In this document: one piece after another, positions 8,009 through 18,027 of the stretch | Numbering within the stretch: position 1 is the first letter of the stretch | Layout: each line of letters begins with the position of its first letter | NCBI RefSeq assembly: GCF_001957135.1 | Contig: NZ_MPHK01000007.1 | Coordinates: 1-64,000 of the forward strand | Direction of reading: 5' to 3' | Source: Shewanella sp. UCD-KL21 | GTDB taxonomy: Bacteria; Pseudomonadota; Gammaproteobacteria; Enterobacterales; Shewanellaceae | DNA length: 64,000 nt | Made by a program: the position numbers and the translations under genes | The notes under the pieces: generated by a model | The model's database searches: none | Told to the model about the DNA's origin: nothing | What the model saw: the letters and a program-made list of their open reading frames with translations, nothing else

Positions 8009-10320
8009 ACTTTTATATTGTCCAAATCAGAAAATCCCATGGGCCTATCTTTGGCAGCATAGTCTACAAACTGCGCTGGTTTATCTTTAGGAGTCTGATC
8101 CGCGCCATAAGCTTTATAGTAGCCATAGTCACCTTGGTAATGCTCAGCATCTTTGGTATTAAACTGGTTCAGTATCACCCCAAAGACTTTACTTCGAGAT
8201 TGATTAAGTTTTGCGAGGCTTAATTTAATCACTTCATTGCGCGTATGAGCTGCTTTCACCACTAATACCGTTGCATCACATAACGAAGTAATAATCAATG
8301 CGTCACTGACGGCATGTATTGGAGGTGTATCAATAATGATTTTACTGTATTGGGTTTTAAGCAAGGTTAACAATTTAGGGAACTGGCTAGAAGACAGAAG
8401 CTCCTGCGGGTTAAGTGGCACGGCTCCCGCAGGCATAAAGTCAACGTTCGGTTTAACATCGGCAACAATACAGTGAGGGAGACTTTCGGTACCTGATAAG
8501 AAATTGGCCAGACCAGGTTGGTAAGATGGCAAGCCAAAACGTTCACCCATACTTGATTTACGTAAATCAGCATCGATTATCAGCACTTTCTCCATGGTTG
8601 AAAAAGCAAATCCTAAGTTCATAGACGTGCTAGTTTTACCTTCATTTGGCGTCGACGATGTGACCTCAATCGTAGAAAAGTCAGTTCCCATTGCCATTAA
8701 AGACATCGAGGTTCTAATTGTCCGCACAGCTTCAGCATGTAAAGGCTGATTACTGTCATAAAAGGCGAAATTAATCTCTTTATAGCTGGCTCTTTTCTTG
8801 GCTTTAGGAATATAACCAAGTGCTCTTTGGGACAATATTTTTTCTACATCATCGCTATTTTTGATGGTGTCATTTAATCCATCAAGCACTAACACCATAA
8901 CCACACCGAAGCCTAAGCTGGCAAAAAAGGTCAATATTACAATCAACTTTTTATTGGGTTTAGTAGGATAGATTGGCACAATCGCTCTGTCAGTAAAGCG
9001 GGCGATGGGCGAGTCAAAACTGCCGGTCACTTCGGTTTCTTTTTGACGAGCAAGAAAGCTATCAAACAACTGTTGATTAGTATCAACTTCACGCAGCATG
9101 CGGCGGAAATCAGTATCTATAGTACTCAGGTTTTGAAAAGAGCCTTTTGATTTATTAAACTGCGCTTCTAACCCCTTCAGCTTACGTCCTGCTGTTTGCG
9201 CTTCTTCTTCAATACCTCTCACTAATCTTGCTATTTGGCTATATAAATTACTCTGCACTGATTTAAGCTCAGCTTTGGCCGCGATCATTTTTGGATGCTT
9301 AGGCCCATAAATTTGCTCAAGCTCAGAAACTTTTCTTTCAACAATCACCACTTCACGCTTAACATTTTGGATCGAAGGATGTGATGTTACTTCAGGTAAG
9401 CTTTCTAAACGGCTGATATCAGTAGCACCGTAGCGTCTAACTACGGTAATAAAACTCTCTGCCTGGGCTTTACGTGAGCGCGCCATAGCAATTTCATCAC
9501 TTAATCGTTCGAGCTCTTTAGCATCTAACGCTGTGACCCCTTCAACATCAACCAGACCATTCGCCCGCTTAAAAGATTCTAAGCGAGTTTCAGATTCATC
9601 TAACTTTAATCTTAGCTCTTCTAGCCTTCCACCTAACCAAGTATTGGCCTTTTGTGTCATACCAACCTTGGCTTCCAATTGGCTTAAAATATAGGTATCT
9701 CCCACCACATTGGCCACTAATGCGGCCAAGCCGGGATCTGAGCTTTCATAACGAATATGGACCAATTGTGTTTTTCTAACCGGCGAAATACTAATATCTT
9801 CGGCAAAGGTATCGATTAATTGTTGTTTAATAATTTCTTGGTCAATGTTTTCTGTGGCACTCCCTTCAGGTAATAAGTCTTTAGGTAAATATTTTTCGGG
9901 AATATATTCTTTAGGAATAAAGTCGAGCAAGTATGTCAGTTGACTAAAAATACTCGGCTCTTGAACAAAAGCAGGATGATTTATTAAATCTAATTCGTTA
10001 AATACCCGCTCAGCAATAGAGCGCGATTTTATAATTTCAAATTGAGTTAAATAATATTCTTGCTGCCCTGAATTAATACCATAAACTTCATCTATTTTAA
10101 TGGCATTAGCCTGTTCTGACTCAATCAATAAAGTGGACTTGGCACTGTAAATTGGTGTCATTTTCAATACCACAAAAATGAGCAGAGAAGTCACCAACAA
10201 CGCAAAAGTTAATATGCGCCATTTAAAACGCATGACAGGTTTTATGAGCTTTTTGAAATCAATTAGCTGATCCATTTGAATTTGAGGCAATGGGTTGGCT
10301 CGCCTTTCCTGCTGAGTCAT
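8005..10320 (-). CDS. Wzc-type polysaccharide co-polymerase with BY-kinase domain
   Basis: This 771-aa inner-membrane protein controls chain length and export of the exopolysaccharide. A Wzz domain with a long periplasmic coiled coil lies between two membrane helices (about 34-55 and 458-479). The cytoplasmic BY-kinase follows: Walker A STPNEGKTS (556-564), Walker A' LIIDAD (581-586), Walker B IIIDTP (661-666). A C-terminal tyrosine cluster includes Y728, Y732, Y734, Y735, Y738 and Y754, the likely autophosphorylation sites. The kinase is fused to the co-polymerase in one chain, as in Proteobacteria. It overlaps the phosphatase gene by four bases and directly follows the OPX gene. Confidence 0.93.
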   Translation of the reverse strand: MTQQERRANPLPQIQMDQLIDFKKLIKPVMRFKWRILTFALLVTSLLIFVVLKMTPIYSAKSTLLIESEQANAIKIDEVYGINSGQQEYYLTQFEIIKSRSIAERVFNELDLINHPAFVQEPSIFSQLTYLLDFIPKEYIPEKYLPKDLLPEGSATENIDQEIIKQQLIDTFAEDISISPVRKTQLVHIRYESSDPGLAALVANVVGDTYILSQLEAKVGMTQKANTWLGGRLEELRLKLDESETRLESFKRANGLVDVEGVTALDAKELERLSDEIAMARSRKAQAESFITVVRRYGATDISRLESLPEVTSHPSIQNVKREVVIVERKVSELEQIYGPKHPKMIAAKAELKSVQSNLYSQIARLVRGIEEEAQTAGRKLKGLEAQFNKSKGSFQNLSTIDTDFRRMLREVDTNQQLFDSFLARQKETEVTGSFDSPIARFTDRAIVPIYPTKPNKKLIVILTFFASLGFGVVMVLVLDGLNDTIKNSDDVEKILSQRALGYIPKAKKRASYKEINFAFYDSNQPLHAEAVRTIRTSMSLMAMGTDFSTIEVTSSTPNEGKTSTSMNLGFAFSTMEKVLIIDADLRKSSMGERFGLPSYQPGLANFLSGTESLPHCIVADVKPNVDFMPAGAVPLNPQELLSSSQFPKLLTLLKTQYSKIIIDTPPIHAVSDALIITSLCDATVLVVKAAHTRNEVIKLSLAKLNQSRSKVFGVILNQFNTKDAEHYQGDYGYYKAYGADQTPKDKPAQFVDYAAKDRPMGFSDLDNIKV

Positions 10321-10857
10321 TTAAAAGAACCTCTGTTCAATGGTAATAGTATCACCAGCAAAAATCTTACTGTTGATGTTGCCGCGCTTAGAATCTACCT
10401 TTGCCCCTTCTCGGGAGATATTAATTTTGTCTTCTGAAGCCCGCTCTGTCAGCCCGCCTGCAAGTGCGATGGCTTGATTGACTGTCATTCCTGGTTGATA
10501 AGGGTAGCCACCGGGTTTCTTAACCTCGCCATGAATGTAAAAAGGTCGATACTCCACCATGCCGACATAGACACTAGGCTCGACAAAATAATCCCCTTTT
10601 AGGCCTTTATAAACAATTTGCTCCACTTGTTTTATAGTCAAACCGTTAAGTTTTATAGGGCCTAAAAAAGGGAAATTAATGGTGCCACTATTGGTGAGTT
10701 GAGTTTCCAAAGTTAAAGCATCTTCGCCATAAACTTGAATAATGATGGTATCGCCAGCACCTAACAGATAACTATCATCAGACACGACCGCCTCAGCAGT
10801 AGAAACCGGCATCATGGATAAAAGAGCTAAAACTAGGCTTAATAATAGAAATCTCAT
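10321..10857 (-). CDS. Short polysaccharide export (OPX/Wza-family) protein
   Basis: A 178-aa secreted protein with a Sec signal peptide ending around STAEA (residue 23). It has one polysaccharide-export (PES) domain starting at the YLLGAGDTI motif and one SLBB domain (about 107-170) with GEVKKPGGYPYQPGMT. E. coli Wza is about 380 aa, with a lipobox and a C-terminal amphipathic helix that forms the outer-membrane pore. Here there is no lipobox cysteine and no such helix. It fits the shortest class of OPX proteins, which are thought to depend on a separate beta-barrel; the adjacent barrel gene supplies one. It abuts the Wzc gene. Confidence 0.85.
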   Translation of the reverse strand: MRFLLLSLVLALLSMMPVSTAEAVVSDDSYLLGAGDTIIIQVYGEDALTLETQLTNSGTINFPFLGPIKLNGLTIKQVEQIVYKGLKGDYFVEPSVYVGMVEYRPFYIHGEVKKPGGYPYQPGMTVNQAIALAGGLTERASEDKINISREGAKVDSKRGNINSKIFAGDTITIEQRFF

Positions 10858-10871
10858 GATTGCACCAATAA

Positions 10872-12071
10872 TTACAGGGTCATTTCAGCAGTAATAAAGT
10901 AGATATTACGATCGTAATCAAAACGTTCTTGTATTGATGTATTGTCAGCAATATCCGCGCCGGCTCTTAACGTCATCCAGCGCAACACTTCAAAATTGAA
11001 CGAAACACGATAAACATTGGTGGTATCTTCACGTTCAAAGCCTGTGTAATCGTCTTGTATTCTATCGTACCCTAGAGTTGTACCGAACAAGTCGCTCCAA
11101 TCATGGTTCCATTTGACCCCGTAAGTGGTCTCACGCACATAATCACCAAAGGTATCTGGGTCTTCACTACTGCGACCGGTATAGAAGTCAAACTGACTAT
11201 AGGTCAGTGGTTTCCAGGTTACTTTGGCATCCCAAGCTACACCGCTAAAATCTTCTCGCTCTTGATTATCAAAAGCCTTTTTCTGATAACCGACTCTAAT
11301 AGAGCCCTCAGTGGTACTGGTTGCTTCCCACTCAACACCTAGCTGTAAATTTTGAGTGTCACTGTCTCTATCTCCACCAGGGTCCATGACATCATAAGCA
11401 GTTTGTATATATTGATAATCAACAAATATACTGGTTGCTGCTCGAGTATCATAAAAAACGGTAGCCCCTAATTTTACGTTGTCTTTATTACGGAACTGGG
11501 TTAATTCTTTAAAGTTTGTATATTCCTTAGAATCATATAAACCATTAATCCTAACTCTTGCCGGCGTTGATTTAGCGCCATACTCATAATAACCACCTGC
11601 TTGAAAAATATCATAGGTAGCAGGTTCTGTTGGCAGTCCATCATCAAAGCCGAAATCGAACACACCAGTACCACGATCTTCATGACCATAAAAATACTTA
11701 GCTTCAAGATTAAAACGGTTGCTTTGATTTAACTCTACCTGAGCGCGAGCTTTTAATAGTGCATCAAGGTAGTTATCGTCGCTACTATCGAAATAATCAC
11801 CGTACTCAATACCGGCATCAATAGTATAAATGTTATTCCCATCGAGCATTTTTACCTGAACCGCAGGGGCTACGGTTAATATCCAACTTTCTTCTTCATT
11901 TGTACTTCTACTGGCAATATTATCGTCATACTTTAAGCCTGCATTTAATGCTGGAATAAAATCGACGCCGGACTCAGTGGTTATTACTCCAGCCTTTTCC
12001 TCTGCAGTTACATTTGCGATCCCAGCAGCAGAGACGACTAAAACTGTAAATATATTAAGCTTTGTTATCAT
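10872..12071 (-). CDS. Outer-membrane beta-barrel of the polysaccharide exporter (VpsM/Wzp-like)
   Basis: A protein of about 399 residues with a signal peptide ending after NVTA, followed by alternating amphipathic strands rich in Tyr, Asp and Phe, ending in FITAEMTL, a typical outer-membrane barrel C-terminus. The ATG at 12071 follows AGG by about 8 bases; a GTG at 12080 is possible. It is encoded between the initiating transferase and the short OPX gene. In Vibrio vps loci and Myxococcus a barrel of this kind is linked to polysaccharide secretion. The inferred role is the outer-membrane channel completing the OPX complex. Confidence 0.75.
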   Translation of the reverse strand: MITKLNIFTVLVVSAAGIANVTAEEKAGVITTESGVDFIPALNAGLKYDDNIASRSTNEEESWILTVAPAVQVKMLDGNNIYTIDAGIEYGDYFDSSDDNYLDALLKARAQVELNQSNRFNLEAKYFYGHEDRGTGVFDFGFDDGLPTEPATYDIFQAGGYYEYGAKSTPARVRINGLYDSKEYTNFKELTQFRNKDNVKLGATVFYDTRAATSIFVDYQYIQTAYDVMDPGGDRDSDTQNLQLGVEWEATSTTEGSIRVGYQKKAFDNQEREDFSGVAWDAKVTWKPLTYSQFDFYTGRSSEDPDTFGDYVRETTYGVKWNHDWSDLFGTTLGYDRIQDDYTGFEREDTTNVYRVSFNFEVLRWMTLRAGADIADNTSIQERFDYDRNIYFITAEMTL

Positions 12072-12100
12072 TGTTATCACCTATTCCTTTCATTGTGATT

Positions 12101-13501
12101 TTAGTAAACATGTTTACCGGCAAAACCTTTAAAGCATGTCATAAAGACAATTTTCACATCTAACCAAATAGACCAGTTTCTTATATATGCCAAGTCGAAC
12201 TCGATTCTTTTTTCCATTTTATCAAGGGTATCGGTTTCACCACGCCAGCCATTTATCTGTGCCCAGCCAGTAATACCAGGTAATACTTTATGACGAAGCA
12301 TGTAATATGAGACTAAGTGTCGATATTCTTCATTGTGGGCAATCGCATGTGGTCTTGGGCCAACCACTGACATATCTCCCATTAGCACATTAAAAAATTG
12401 TGGTAATTCATCCAACGAGCTTTTACGTAAAAAACCGCCGATACTGGTTATTCGAGCATCTCCCTTCTTAGCTTGAATAACGACATTACTATTTTCAGTC
12501 ACCGTCATTGAGCGAAATTTCCACACTTTAATTTTTCGTCCATCGAGTCCATATCTATCTTGCTTAAAAATAATAGGCCCCTGGGAATTTAATTTAACCG
12601 CGAGAGCAATAACGAATAAAAGTGGACTTAATACAACCAAAGCAGCAAAACTAAAAACAAGGTCAAAGCTACGCTTATAAAAGCGCATCATCCCGTTTAC
12701 GGGTGACTCAAACACACTTAAGGTATCAACCTCGCCAACACTGCCTATGCGCGCATGCATTAAGTTTTTCAATAAAAAGTCAGGGGTAATGAGTACATCA
12801 ACCGTGCTATCTCCAAGGGCTAAAATGATATCTGCAGTTCGCTGCTCAGCAATCATAGGTAAACATACATATAACTTTTGGATTTCCCCTCTACGCGCAA
12901 CATCAACAGCATCATTTATGGTGCCTTTTAGGCAAGATAAGTCTAAGTTTTCGATCCGATGAGGATCACGATCATCGTAAAAACCAACACACTCAAAACC
13001 TAACTCATCATGTTTTTGTATTTGTTCATATAAACGCTGGCCCGCCTCAGTTAAACCAACAATGGCAATTTTTTGTACGCTATAGCCTTTTTTACGGCGA
13101 AGTCGCTTAATCTCACGAACACACAATCGCCAAGTCACTAACGATAAGAGAGTTAATACATACCAGCCACCCACCGTTACTCGTGAGTAAACTTCACTAT
13201 ATTTAAATACAAACAACAATAGGGTCATAAGCACAAAGGCAAATGTTACATTCAAACAAACGATCCTACACATGGTAGAAAATCGCCCAGAACGCCATGA
13301 GCGATAAAGCCCTAAGGACTCACCAATATAGCTATAAAAAAACAGCACCCCAATCAGCACTAACAAGTAGTCCTTATTGAAAGTAATATTATAGCTATGC
13401 ATCATGATCATTAATGCGGCGGCAATAATGGCAATATCAAAGATACGCAATAAAAAACTAGAGCGGGTACCGACAAATTGAAGTGTTGATGGACTGTCCA
13501 T
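12101..13501 (-). CDS. Undecaprenyl-phosphate sugar phosphotransferase (WcaJ/VpsL/EpsL type)
   Basis: This 466-aa polyprenol phosphate phosphoglycosyltransferase starts repeat-unit synthesis by transferring a hexose-1-phosphate to undecaprenyl phosphate. About five N-terminal membrane helices are followed by a CoA-binding-like soluble domain (about 145-270), a membrane re-entrant helix, and the catalytic bac_transf domain with KRSFDLV, KFRSM, SLDELPQ and VGPRP. The sugar is probably glucose or galactose, but this cannot be read from sequence. Its start codon follows directly on the upstream stop. Confidence 0.92.
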   Translation of the reverse strand: MDSPSTLQFVGTRSSFLLRIFDIAIIAAALMIMMHSYNITFNKDYLLVLIGVLFFYSYIGESLGLYRSWRSGRFSTMCRIVCLNVTFAFVLMTLLLFVFKYSEVYSRVTVGGWYVLTLLSLVTWRLCVREIKRLRRKKGYSVQKIAIVGLTEAGQRLYEQIQKHDELGFECVGFYDDRDPHRIENLDLSCLKGTINDAVDVARRGEIQKLYVCLPMIAEQRTADIILALGDSTVDVLITPDFLLKNLMHARIGSVGEVDTLSVFESPVNGMMRFYKRSFDLVFSFAALVVLSPLLFVIALAVKLNSQGPIIFKQDRYGLDGRKIKVWKFRSMTVTENSNVVIQAKKGDARITSIGGFLRKSSLDELPQFFNVLMGDMSVVGPRPHAIAHNEEYRHLVSYYMLRHKVLPGITGWAQINGWRGETDTLDKMEKRIEFDLAYIRNWSIWLDVKIVFMTCFKGFAGKHVY

Positions 13502-14971
13502 TTAGTTCACCTCATTAACTATTGAAGTATTTAGATTGATGCTTAATAACTGCTGTAACGTCTTTTCAACCAAACTCTTTGCGTTTAATTCGGAGTCACT
13601 TTCGGCATAACATCTAAATTCAGGGGCATTTCCAGATGGGCGCAAATGGATAATGGAACCATTAGTTAAACTTAAGCGTAGACCATCTTGAGCATTAACT
13701 GCTGATAATTGGTCGCTAGAAAAGTTTAATTGCGCGAGTAACTCTTGTGGTTGCTGCAAACCATACTCAATAATTTCTTTACTGCGCTCGATGCTAAAAT
13801 TAGTTAAGCGATCGCTGTAAGTAAAACGTTGAGGTAGTTCAGTCAATAAGGTTGATACGCTATTGGATTTTGCCGTAAGGTCATTAAAAGCACTGTGCAA
13901 AACCATTAAAACGGGCAGTACTGCATCGCGGGTGGGTAATGCAGCCAAAGTATGGCCATTAACGGTAATGGTTGAGCCCAGTAAGAAGCCACCATTTGCT
14001 TCAAATCCAGCAATTCGACTGCATTGGATCTCTAAGGCTGAAAACGCGGCTATCACATGAGGGGAACCTATTTTAGTTCTTACTACCACATCAAAATAGT
14101 GACTTGCCTCTATAGCAGTATTGCAGCTAACAGGTACAGCTAAGCCATCGATATTTAACGCTTTAGCTGATAGTAACCCAAGAATGTCGCCACGCAACCA
14201 GTTACCTTGCTCATCAGCAAGCAATGGCCTGTCGCCATCACCATCAGTAGAAAATAACCCATCAAGCTGATATTCACGAGTCCACTCAATCGCCTTTTGA
14301 CAATCAGCTTCACTAACGGCTTCAGTATCAATAGGAACAAAGGTATCACTGCGACCAATGCTAATGACTTCAGCGCCGAGTTTTTCAAAAATAAGTGGAT
14401 ATAAGTCGCGCCCAGCGCTTGAGTGCTGATAAATGCCAATGCGCTTACCGGTTAACCAGGCAGTATCAAATAAATTCACATAGCGCTCAATGTAATGACT
14501 TGCTGCACTATCATCGATAATAAGCGGCGGTAATTGCTCTATGGCACGATAATTAAAGTCACCATTAATAATTGCTATTTCATCAGCTTTCGTAATTTCA
14601 CCGTCAGGTCGATAAAACTTCAATCCATTGCGATCAAATGGAATATGGCTGCCAGTAACCATGATACAAGGAAGCCCTTTACTCATCGCCAAGCTGGCTA
14701 ACGCTGGGGTTGGAACCACCCCATAGTATATGACGTTAATATTAAATTGCTGCAGTGCTGCGGCACATGCTTGCGCCATAGCAAAACTGCTAGGGCGATT
14801 ATCGATAGCAATAGCCATAGTGTGCACACTAAAAGAGTCTTGCATAGTGTTTAAAAAAGACACCGTAAAAGCTGCGCAGACATCAACAGTGAAATCACAT
14901 ACCAAACCTCTAGCGCCACTGGTTCCAAAACCGATATGACTTGAAGCTATCACTTGTTTTGAATTAAGCAT
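13502..14971 (-). CDS. Phosphomannomutase/phosphoglucomutase (alpha-D-phosphohexomutase)
   Basis: This 489-aa mutase interconverts hexose 6- and 1-phosphates, here most likely mannose-6-P to mannose-1-P for the adjacent ManC. The phosphoserine loop reads VTGSHIP (Ser108), close to AlgC-type TGSHNP. The Mg-binding loop DGDGDRP is at 243-249, the sugar-specificity loop is FEANGGF, and the phosphate-binding loop is PSGNAPEFR. The Asn-to-Ile change in the serine loop is a mild departure from the family. The first eight bases overlap the manC 3' end. Confidence 0.9.
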   Translation of the reverse strand: MLNSKQVIASSHIGFGTSGARGLVCDFTVDVCAAFTVSFLNTMQDSFSVHTMAIAIDNRPSSFAMAQACAAALQQFNINVIYYGVVPTPALASLAMSKGLPCIMVTGSHIPFDRNGLKFYRPDGEITKADEIAIINGDFNYRAIEQLPPLIIDDSAASHYIERYVNLFDTAWLTGKRIGIYQHSSAGRDLYPLIFEKLGAEVISIGRSDTFVPIDTEAVSEADCQKAIEWTREYQLDGLFSTDGDGDRPLLADEQGNWLRGDILGLLSAKALNIDGLAVPVSCNTAIEASHYFDVVVRTKIGSPHVIAAFSALEIQCSRIAGFEANGGFLLGSTITVNGHTLAALPTRDAVLPVLMVLHSAFNDLTAKSNSVSTLLTELPQRFTYSDRLTNFSIERSKEIIEYGLQQPQELLAQLNFSSDQLSAVNAQDGLRLSLTNGSIIHLRPSGNAPEFRCYAESDSELNAKSLVEKTLQQLLSINLNTSIVNEVN

Positions 14972-16397
14972 CTGATACGCCTTTTGTTGCTACTCGGCCA
15001 TATCTGTCTTCAAAGCGAACAATATCGTCCTCGCTGAGATAAGACCCCGATTGCACTTCGATTAATTCTAGAGGCACTTTTCCTGGATTTTCTAAGGCAT
15101 GGATAACACCAACAGGGATATAAGTAGATTGATTCTCAGTTAATAGAATGTCTTGATCGCCATTGGTTACTTTCGCAGTACCCGATACCACTATCCAATG
15201 TTCTGCGCGGTGGTAGTGCATTTGTACTGATAACTTTGCCCCAGGCTTGACAGTAATTCGCTTGACTTGGAAACGCCCGCCATGATCGATGGAGTCATAT
15301 TTCCCCCAAGGACGATAAACTTCGCGATGGTGTTGCCACTCGCTACGATCATGAGTTTTCAGTTGCTCGACAATATGTTTAACTTGTTGAACATCAGCTT
15401 GTTTTGAAACTAAAATCGCATCCTTAGTTTCAACAATAACCACATCATCTAAGCCGATAGTTGCCACCAGCTTTTCAGTTGCATTAACATAACTATTGTT
15501 GGTATCTATACCAATAACATCGCCTTTAAAGACGTTCCCATGGGGATCTTTATCTTCAATCTCCCATAATGCTGACCAGCTGCCGACATCGCTCCAACCA
15601 CAATCCATAGGCACAACCACTGCATGCTTGGTCTTTTCCATTACGGCATAATCAATGGAGTCTTCGGGACTTGTAATAAAAGCCGCTTCATCGACACGAA
15701 TAAAGTCTACATCGTGAGTCGTATTCACCATTGCGGCTTCACAAGCGGCAAAAATATCAGGGCTATATAATTTAAGTTCTTGTAAATAGACACTGGCTTT
15801 AAACAAAAACATGCCGCTATTCCAATAATAATGCCCAGTGGCAATGTAATCTTTAGCAGTGGCTAAATTCGGCTTCTCAACAAACTGAGAAACCTTAAAA
15901 CCAAGCTCATCAGCGAGTGACTCCCCCCGTTGAATATAGCCGTAACCCGTTTCTGGTGCTGTCGGCACAATGCCAAACGTCACTAATTGGTTATGTTCTG
16001 CTAGGGCTACCGCTTTGGTGACAGCCTCACAAAATGCGGCCTCATTCTTAATGACATGATCTGCAGCTAGCACTAATAATAAAGGGTCTTGCCCATTGCG
16101 AACCGCATACATAGCTGCAAGTGCAATTGCGGGGGCGGTATTTCGCCCCTCGGGTTCTAATATAATTCCGCTGTTATCTATATTGCCTAAACGAAACTGC
16201 TCAGCAACAGAGAAACGATGCTCTTCATTACAAATAACTAAGGGCGCTGAATGAATAATCCCATCAAGTCGGTTCGCTGTGGTTTGCAGCATTGAATGAT
16301 TATCTAACAAAGTAAGAAACTGCTTAGGAAATTGCTGGCGAGACAATGGCCACAAACGAGAGCCAGAACCACCGGCCATAATTACGGGTAAAATCAT
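14964..16397 (-). CDS. manC: Mannose-1-phosphate guanylyltransferase / mannose-6-phosphate isomerase
   Basis: A bifunctional enzyme of about 477 residues making GDP-mannose. The N-terminal nucleotidyltransferase begins [22 protein letters not shown]. The C-terminal cupin is the type II phosphomannose isomerase part with [19 protein letters not shown] and GTAKVTNGD. The ATG at 16397 has GAGG six bases upstream and is preferred to a TTG six bases earlier. With the mutase it provides GDP-mannose, so the polymer probably contains mannose or a derivative. Confidence 0.95.
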   Translation of the reverse strand: MILPVIMAGGSGSRLWPLSRQQFPKQFLTLLDNHSMLQTTANRLDGIIHSAPLVICNEEHRFSVAEQFRLGNIDNSGIILEPEGRNTAPAIALAAMYAVRNGQDPLLLVLAADHVIKNEAAFCEAVTKAVALAEHNQLVTFGIVPTAPETGYGYIQRGESLADELGFKVSQFVEKPNLATAKDYIATGHYYWNSGMFLFKASVYLQELKLYSPDIFAACEAAMVNTTHDVDFIRVDEAAFITSPEDSIDYAVMEKTKHAVVVPMDCGWSDVGSWSALWEIEDKDPHGNVFKGDVIGIDTNNSYVNATEKLVATIGLDDVVIVETKDAILVSKQADVQQVKHIVEQLKTHDRSEWQHHREVYRPWGKYDSIDHGGRFQVKRITVKPGAKLSVQMHYHRAEHWIVVSGTAKVTNGDQDILLTENQSTYIPVGVIHALENPGKVPLELIEVQSGSYLSEDDIVRFEDRYGRVATKGVSDA

Positions 16398-16495
16398 ATT
16401 CAACCTCGATAAAAATTATTTTACAGTAACCAATAGGGAATTTAACGTTGAAAAAAGGAGCGATGAGCATTACCCATCAATTTAATGAGTATTAA

Positions 16496-17233
16496 CTAAT
16501 GTTTTTGCTGAATGTACTTTATGAATATCGGAAAAATTTTAACGCCATTAATAACATACCGACCAAATAACCGTCTTGGTGATTGCATTAATCTAAAAAA
16601 CCATTCTAGTGACAGTTTTTGAAATATCACTGGCGCTCTTTTTTCCTCACCACTTAAAAATAAAAAGGAAGCGCCAACACACAAAGCCAGTCCTGAAGCA
16701 CCTGCCTGTTTAAGTTTTTGACATAGAATTTCTTGTCTTGGAGAACCCACACAAAGAAAGATTAATTTCGCTGGATTGGCTAATACAAAATCAACACACT
16801 TAGCCACTTCAAAATCATCATCAATAAACCCCATCGGAGGATTATAATGATTAACTGAACGTAACTTATATTTAGCTTTTACAAAGGATATAGTTTCATC
16901 TGAACAACCAATAACTGTTATATCAAAATCTTTTTCAGGCAAGGTCTCAATGATTCGTTTGGTTAAATCACTACCAGGAATAACATCTCCGATATCAACC
17001 CTAGCCAGCTTAGATAAGAGATTTAAAATACGGCTATCATTGACAGTAATATCAGCTTTATCATAAATAGTTTTAAAGCTTGAATCAGAGTTATACCTGA
17101 TAACATGGTCTACATTAGGCGTAACTAGCATTGAATATTCACCATTATAATTAACAATATGATGAACCAGATTATCGGCTGTAAAGTCATTAAAATTCAC
17201 ACCCAAAAAATTATTCTTTTTTGTAAAGTCCAT
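16496..17233 (-). CDS. WecG/TagA/CpsF-family glycosyltransferase (GT26)
   Basis: A transferase of about 245 residues with the family pattern: TPNVDHVIRY, GSDLTKR, a Rossmann-like VIGCSDE, the PPMGF loop, FLCVGSPRQE and the C-terminal LSLEWFFRLMQSPRRLFGRY. Members add a sugar (often ManNAc, ManNAcA or GlcA) onto a lipid-linked intermediate at the inner-membrane face. The ATG at 17233 with AAGG eight bases ahead is preferred to a GTG at 17242. It probably adds an early residue of the repeat unit; the donor is not readable. Confidence 0.88.
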   Translation of the reverse strand: MDFTKKNNFLGVNFNDFTADNLVHHIVNYNGEYSMLVTPNVDHVIRYNSDSSFKTIYDKADITVNDSRILNLLSKLARVDIGDVIPGSDLTKRIIETLPEKDFDITVIGCSDETISFVKAKYKLRSVNHYNPPMGFIDDDFEVAKCVDFVLANPAKLIFLCVGSPRQEILCQKLKQAGASGLALCVGASFLFLSGEEKRAPVIFQKLSLEWFFRLMQSPRRLFGRYVINGVKIFPIFIKYIQQKH

Positions 17234-17238
17234 TTTAT

Positions 17239-18027
17239 TCACCTTATGAAAAAGTCAGTAACTTTAATTTTGTTAGAAAAAAGAAAGACTAACCCTACAC
17301 AGGTTTTTCTTGCTGTAATCAGCATCAATGCAAGTGAGCTAAAGCAATGATTCTTTAACACGCCAAAAGAGCCTTTGAAGTATCGATATCTGAACTCTGC
17401 AATGGGATCGCGATGGCCAATTAAGTTTGAGTTGCTAAACCATATATTTTTAGATAACAACATTGCCCTAATGGCAAAATCGGTATCTTCACCACCATTA
17501 TTTTCACTGCCGACACCGAAACTCTCATTAAAACATCTCAATTCAGCGACAATCTGACTTTTATAAATAGTAGTGTTTGAAGACGCATTTTGAACCAATT
17601 TATAAGCAGAATGCTTTTCAATACCACCAACGGCATCTATCGGGCTGGAACAAAACTTGGTATAAAAAAGATCGCAATCATTGGTACTTACTAACCCTTC
17701 AAAATTGAGCCAAAAACTCGTAGGGTACCAGCAATCATCATCAGGAAAGGAAATGTAATCATAATCACTAAGAACATCGAAAACTCTCTCGATAATAAAG
17801 TTCCTTGCTTTAGATAGTGAAATGATATCTTTAATGTAAAAGTGTTCGGCACAATAATTCTCATTATTAGCGGGTTGAATCATTTCAGTCTGAGTGTAGT
17901 TTTGAAATAGAACAGCATGAAAGAATGCGGTCTCACTACTTTGCGAGTGCAAGCTATTAACTAGGCGTTTAAAGTCTGAGTAGTTAGTTTCATTATATAC
18001 GCAAGTAGTAATAAGTAACACTTTCAT
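17239..18027 (-). CDS. GT2-like glycosyltransferase
   Basis: A 262-aa GT-A-fold transferase. The N-terminus MKVLLITTCVYNE leads to a nucleotide-sugar-binding beta strand, an acidic DDD metal-binding motif at FPDDDCWYP and a later GGEDTDFAIRA segment with the catalytic-base acid. A hydrophobic C-terminal segment suggests membrane association. Its start overlaps the stop of the EpsG-like gene (ATGA). Donor and linkage are unknown. Confidence 0.75.
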   Translation of the reverse strand: MKVLLITTCVYNETNYSDFKRLVNSLHSQSSETAFFHAVLFQNYTQTEMIQPANNENYCAEHFYIKDIISLSKARNFIIERVFDVLSDYDYISFPDDDCWYPTSFWLNFEGLVSTNDCDLFYTKFCSSPIDAVGGIEKHSAYKLVQNASSNTTIYKSQIVAELRCFNESFGVGSENNGGEDTDFAIRAMLLSKNIWFSNSNLIGHRDPIAEFRYRYFKGSFGVLKNHCFSSLALMLITARKTCVGLVFLFSNKIKVTDFFIR

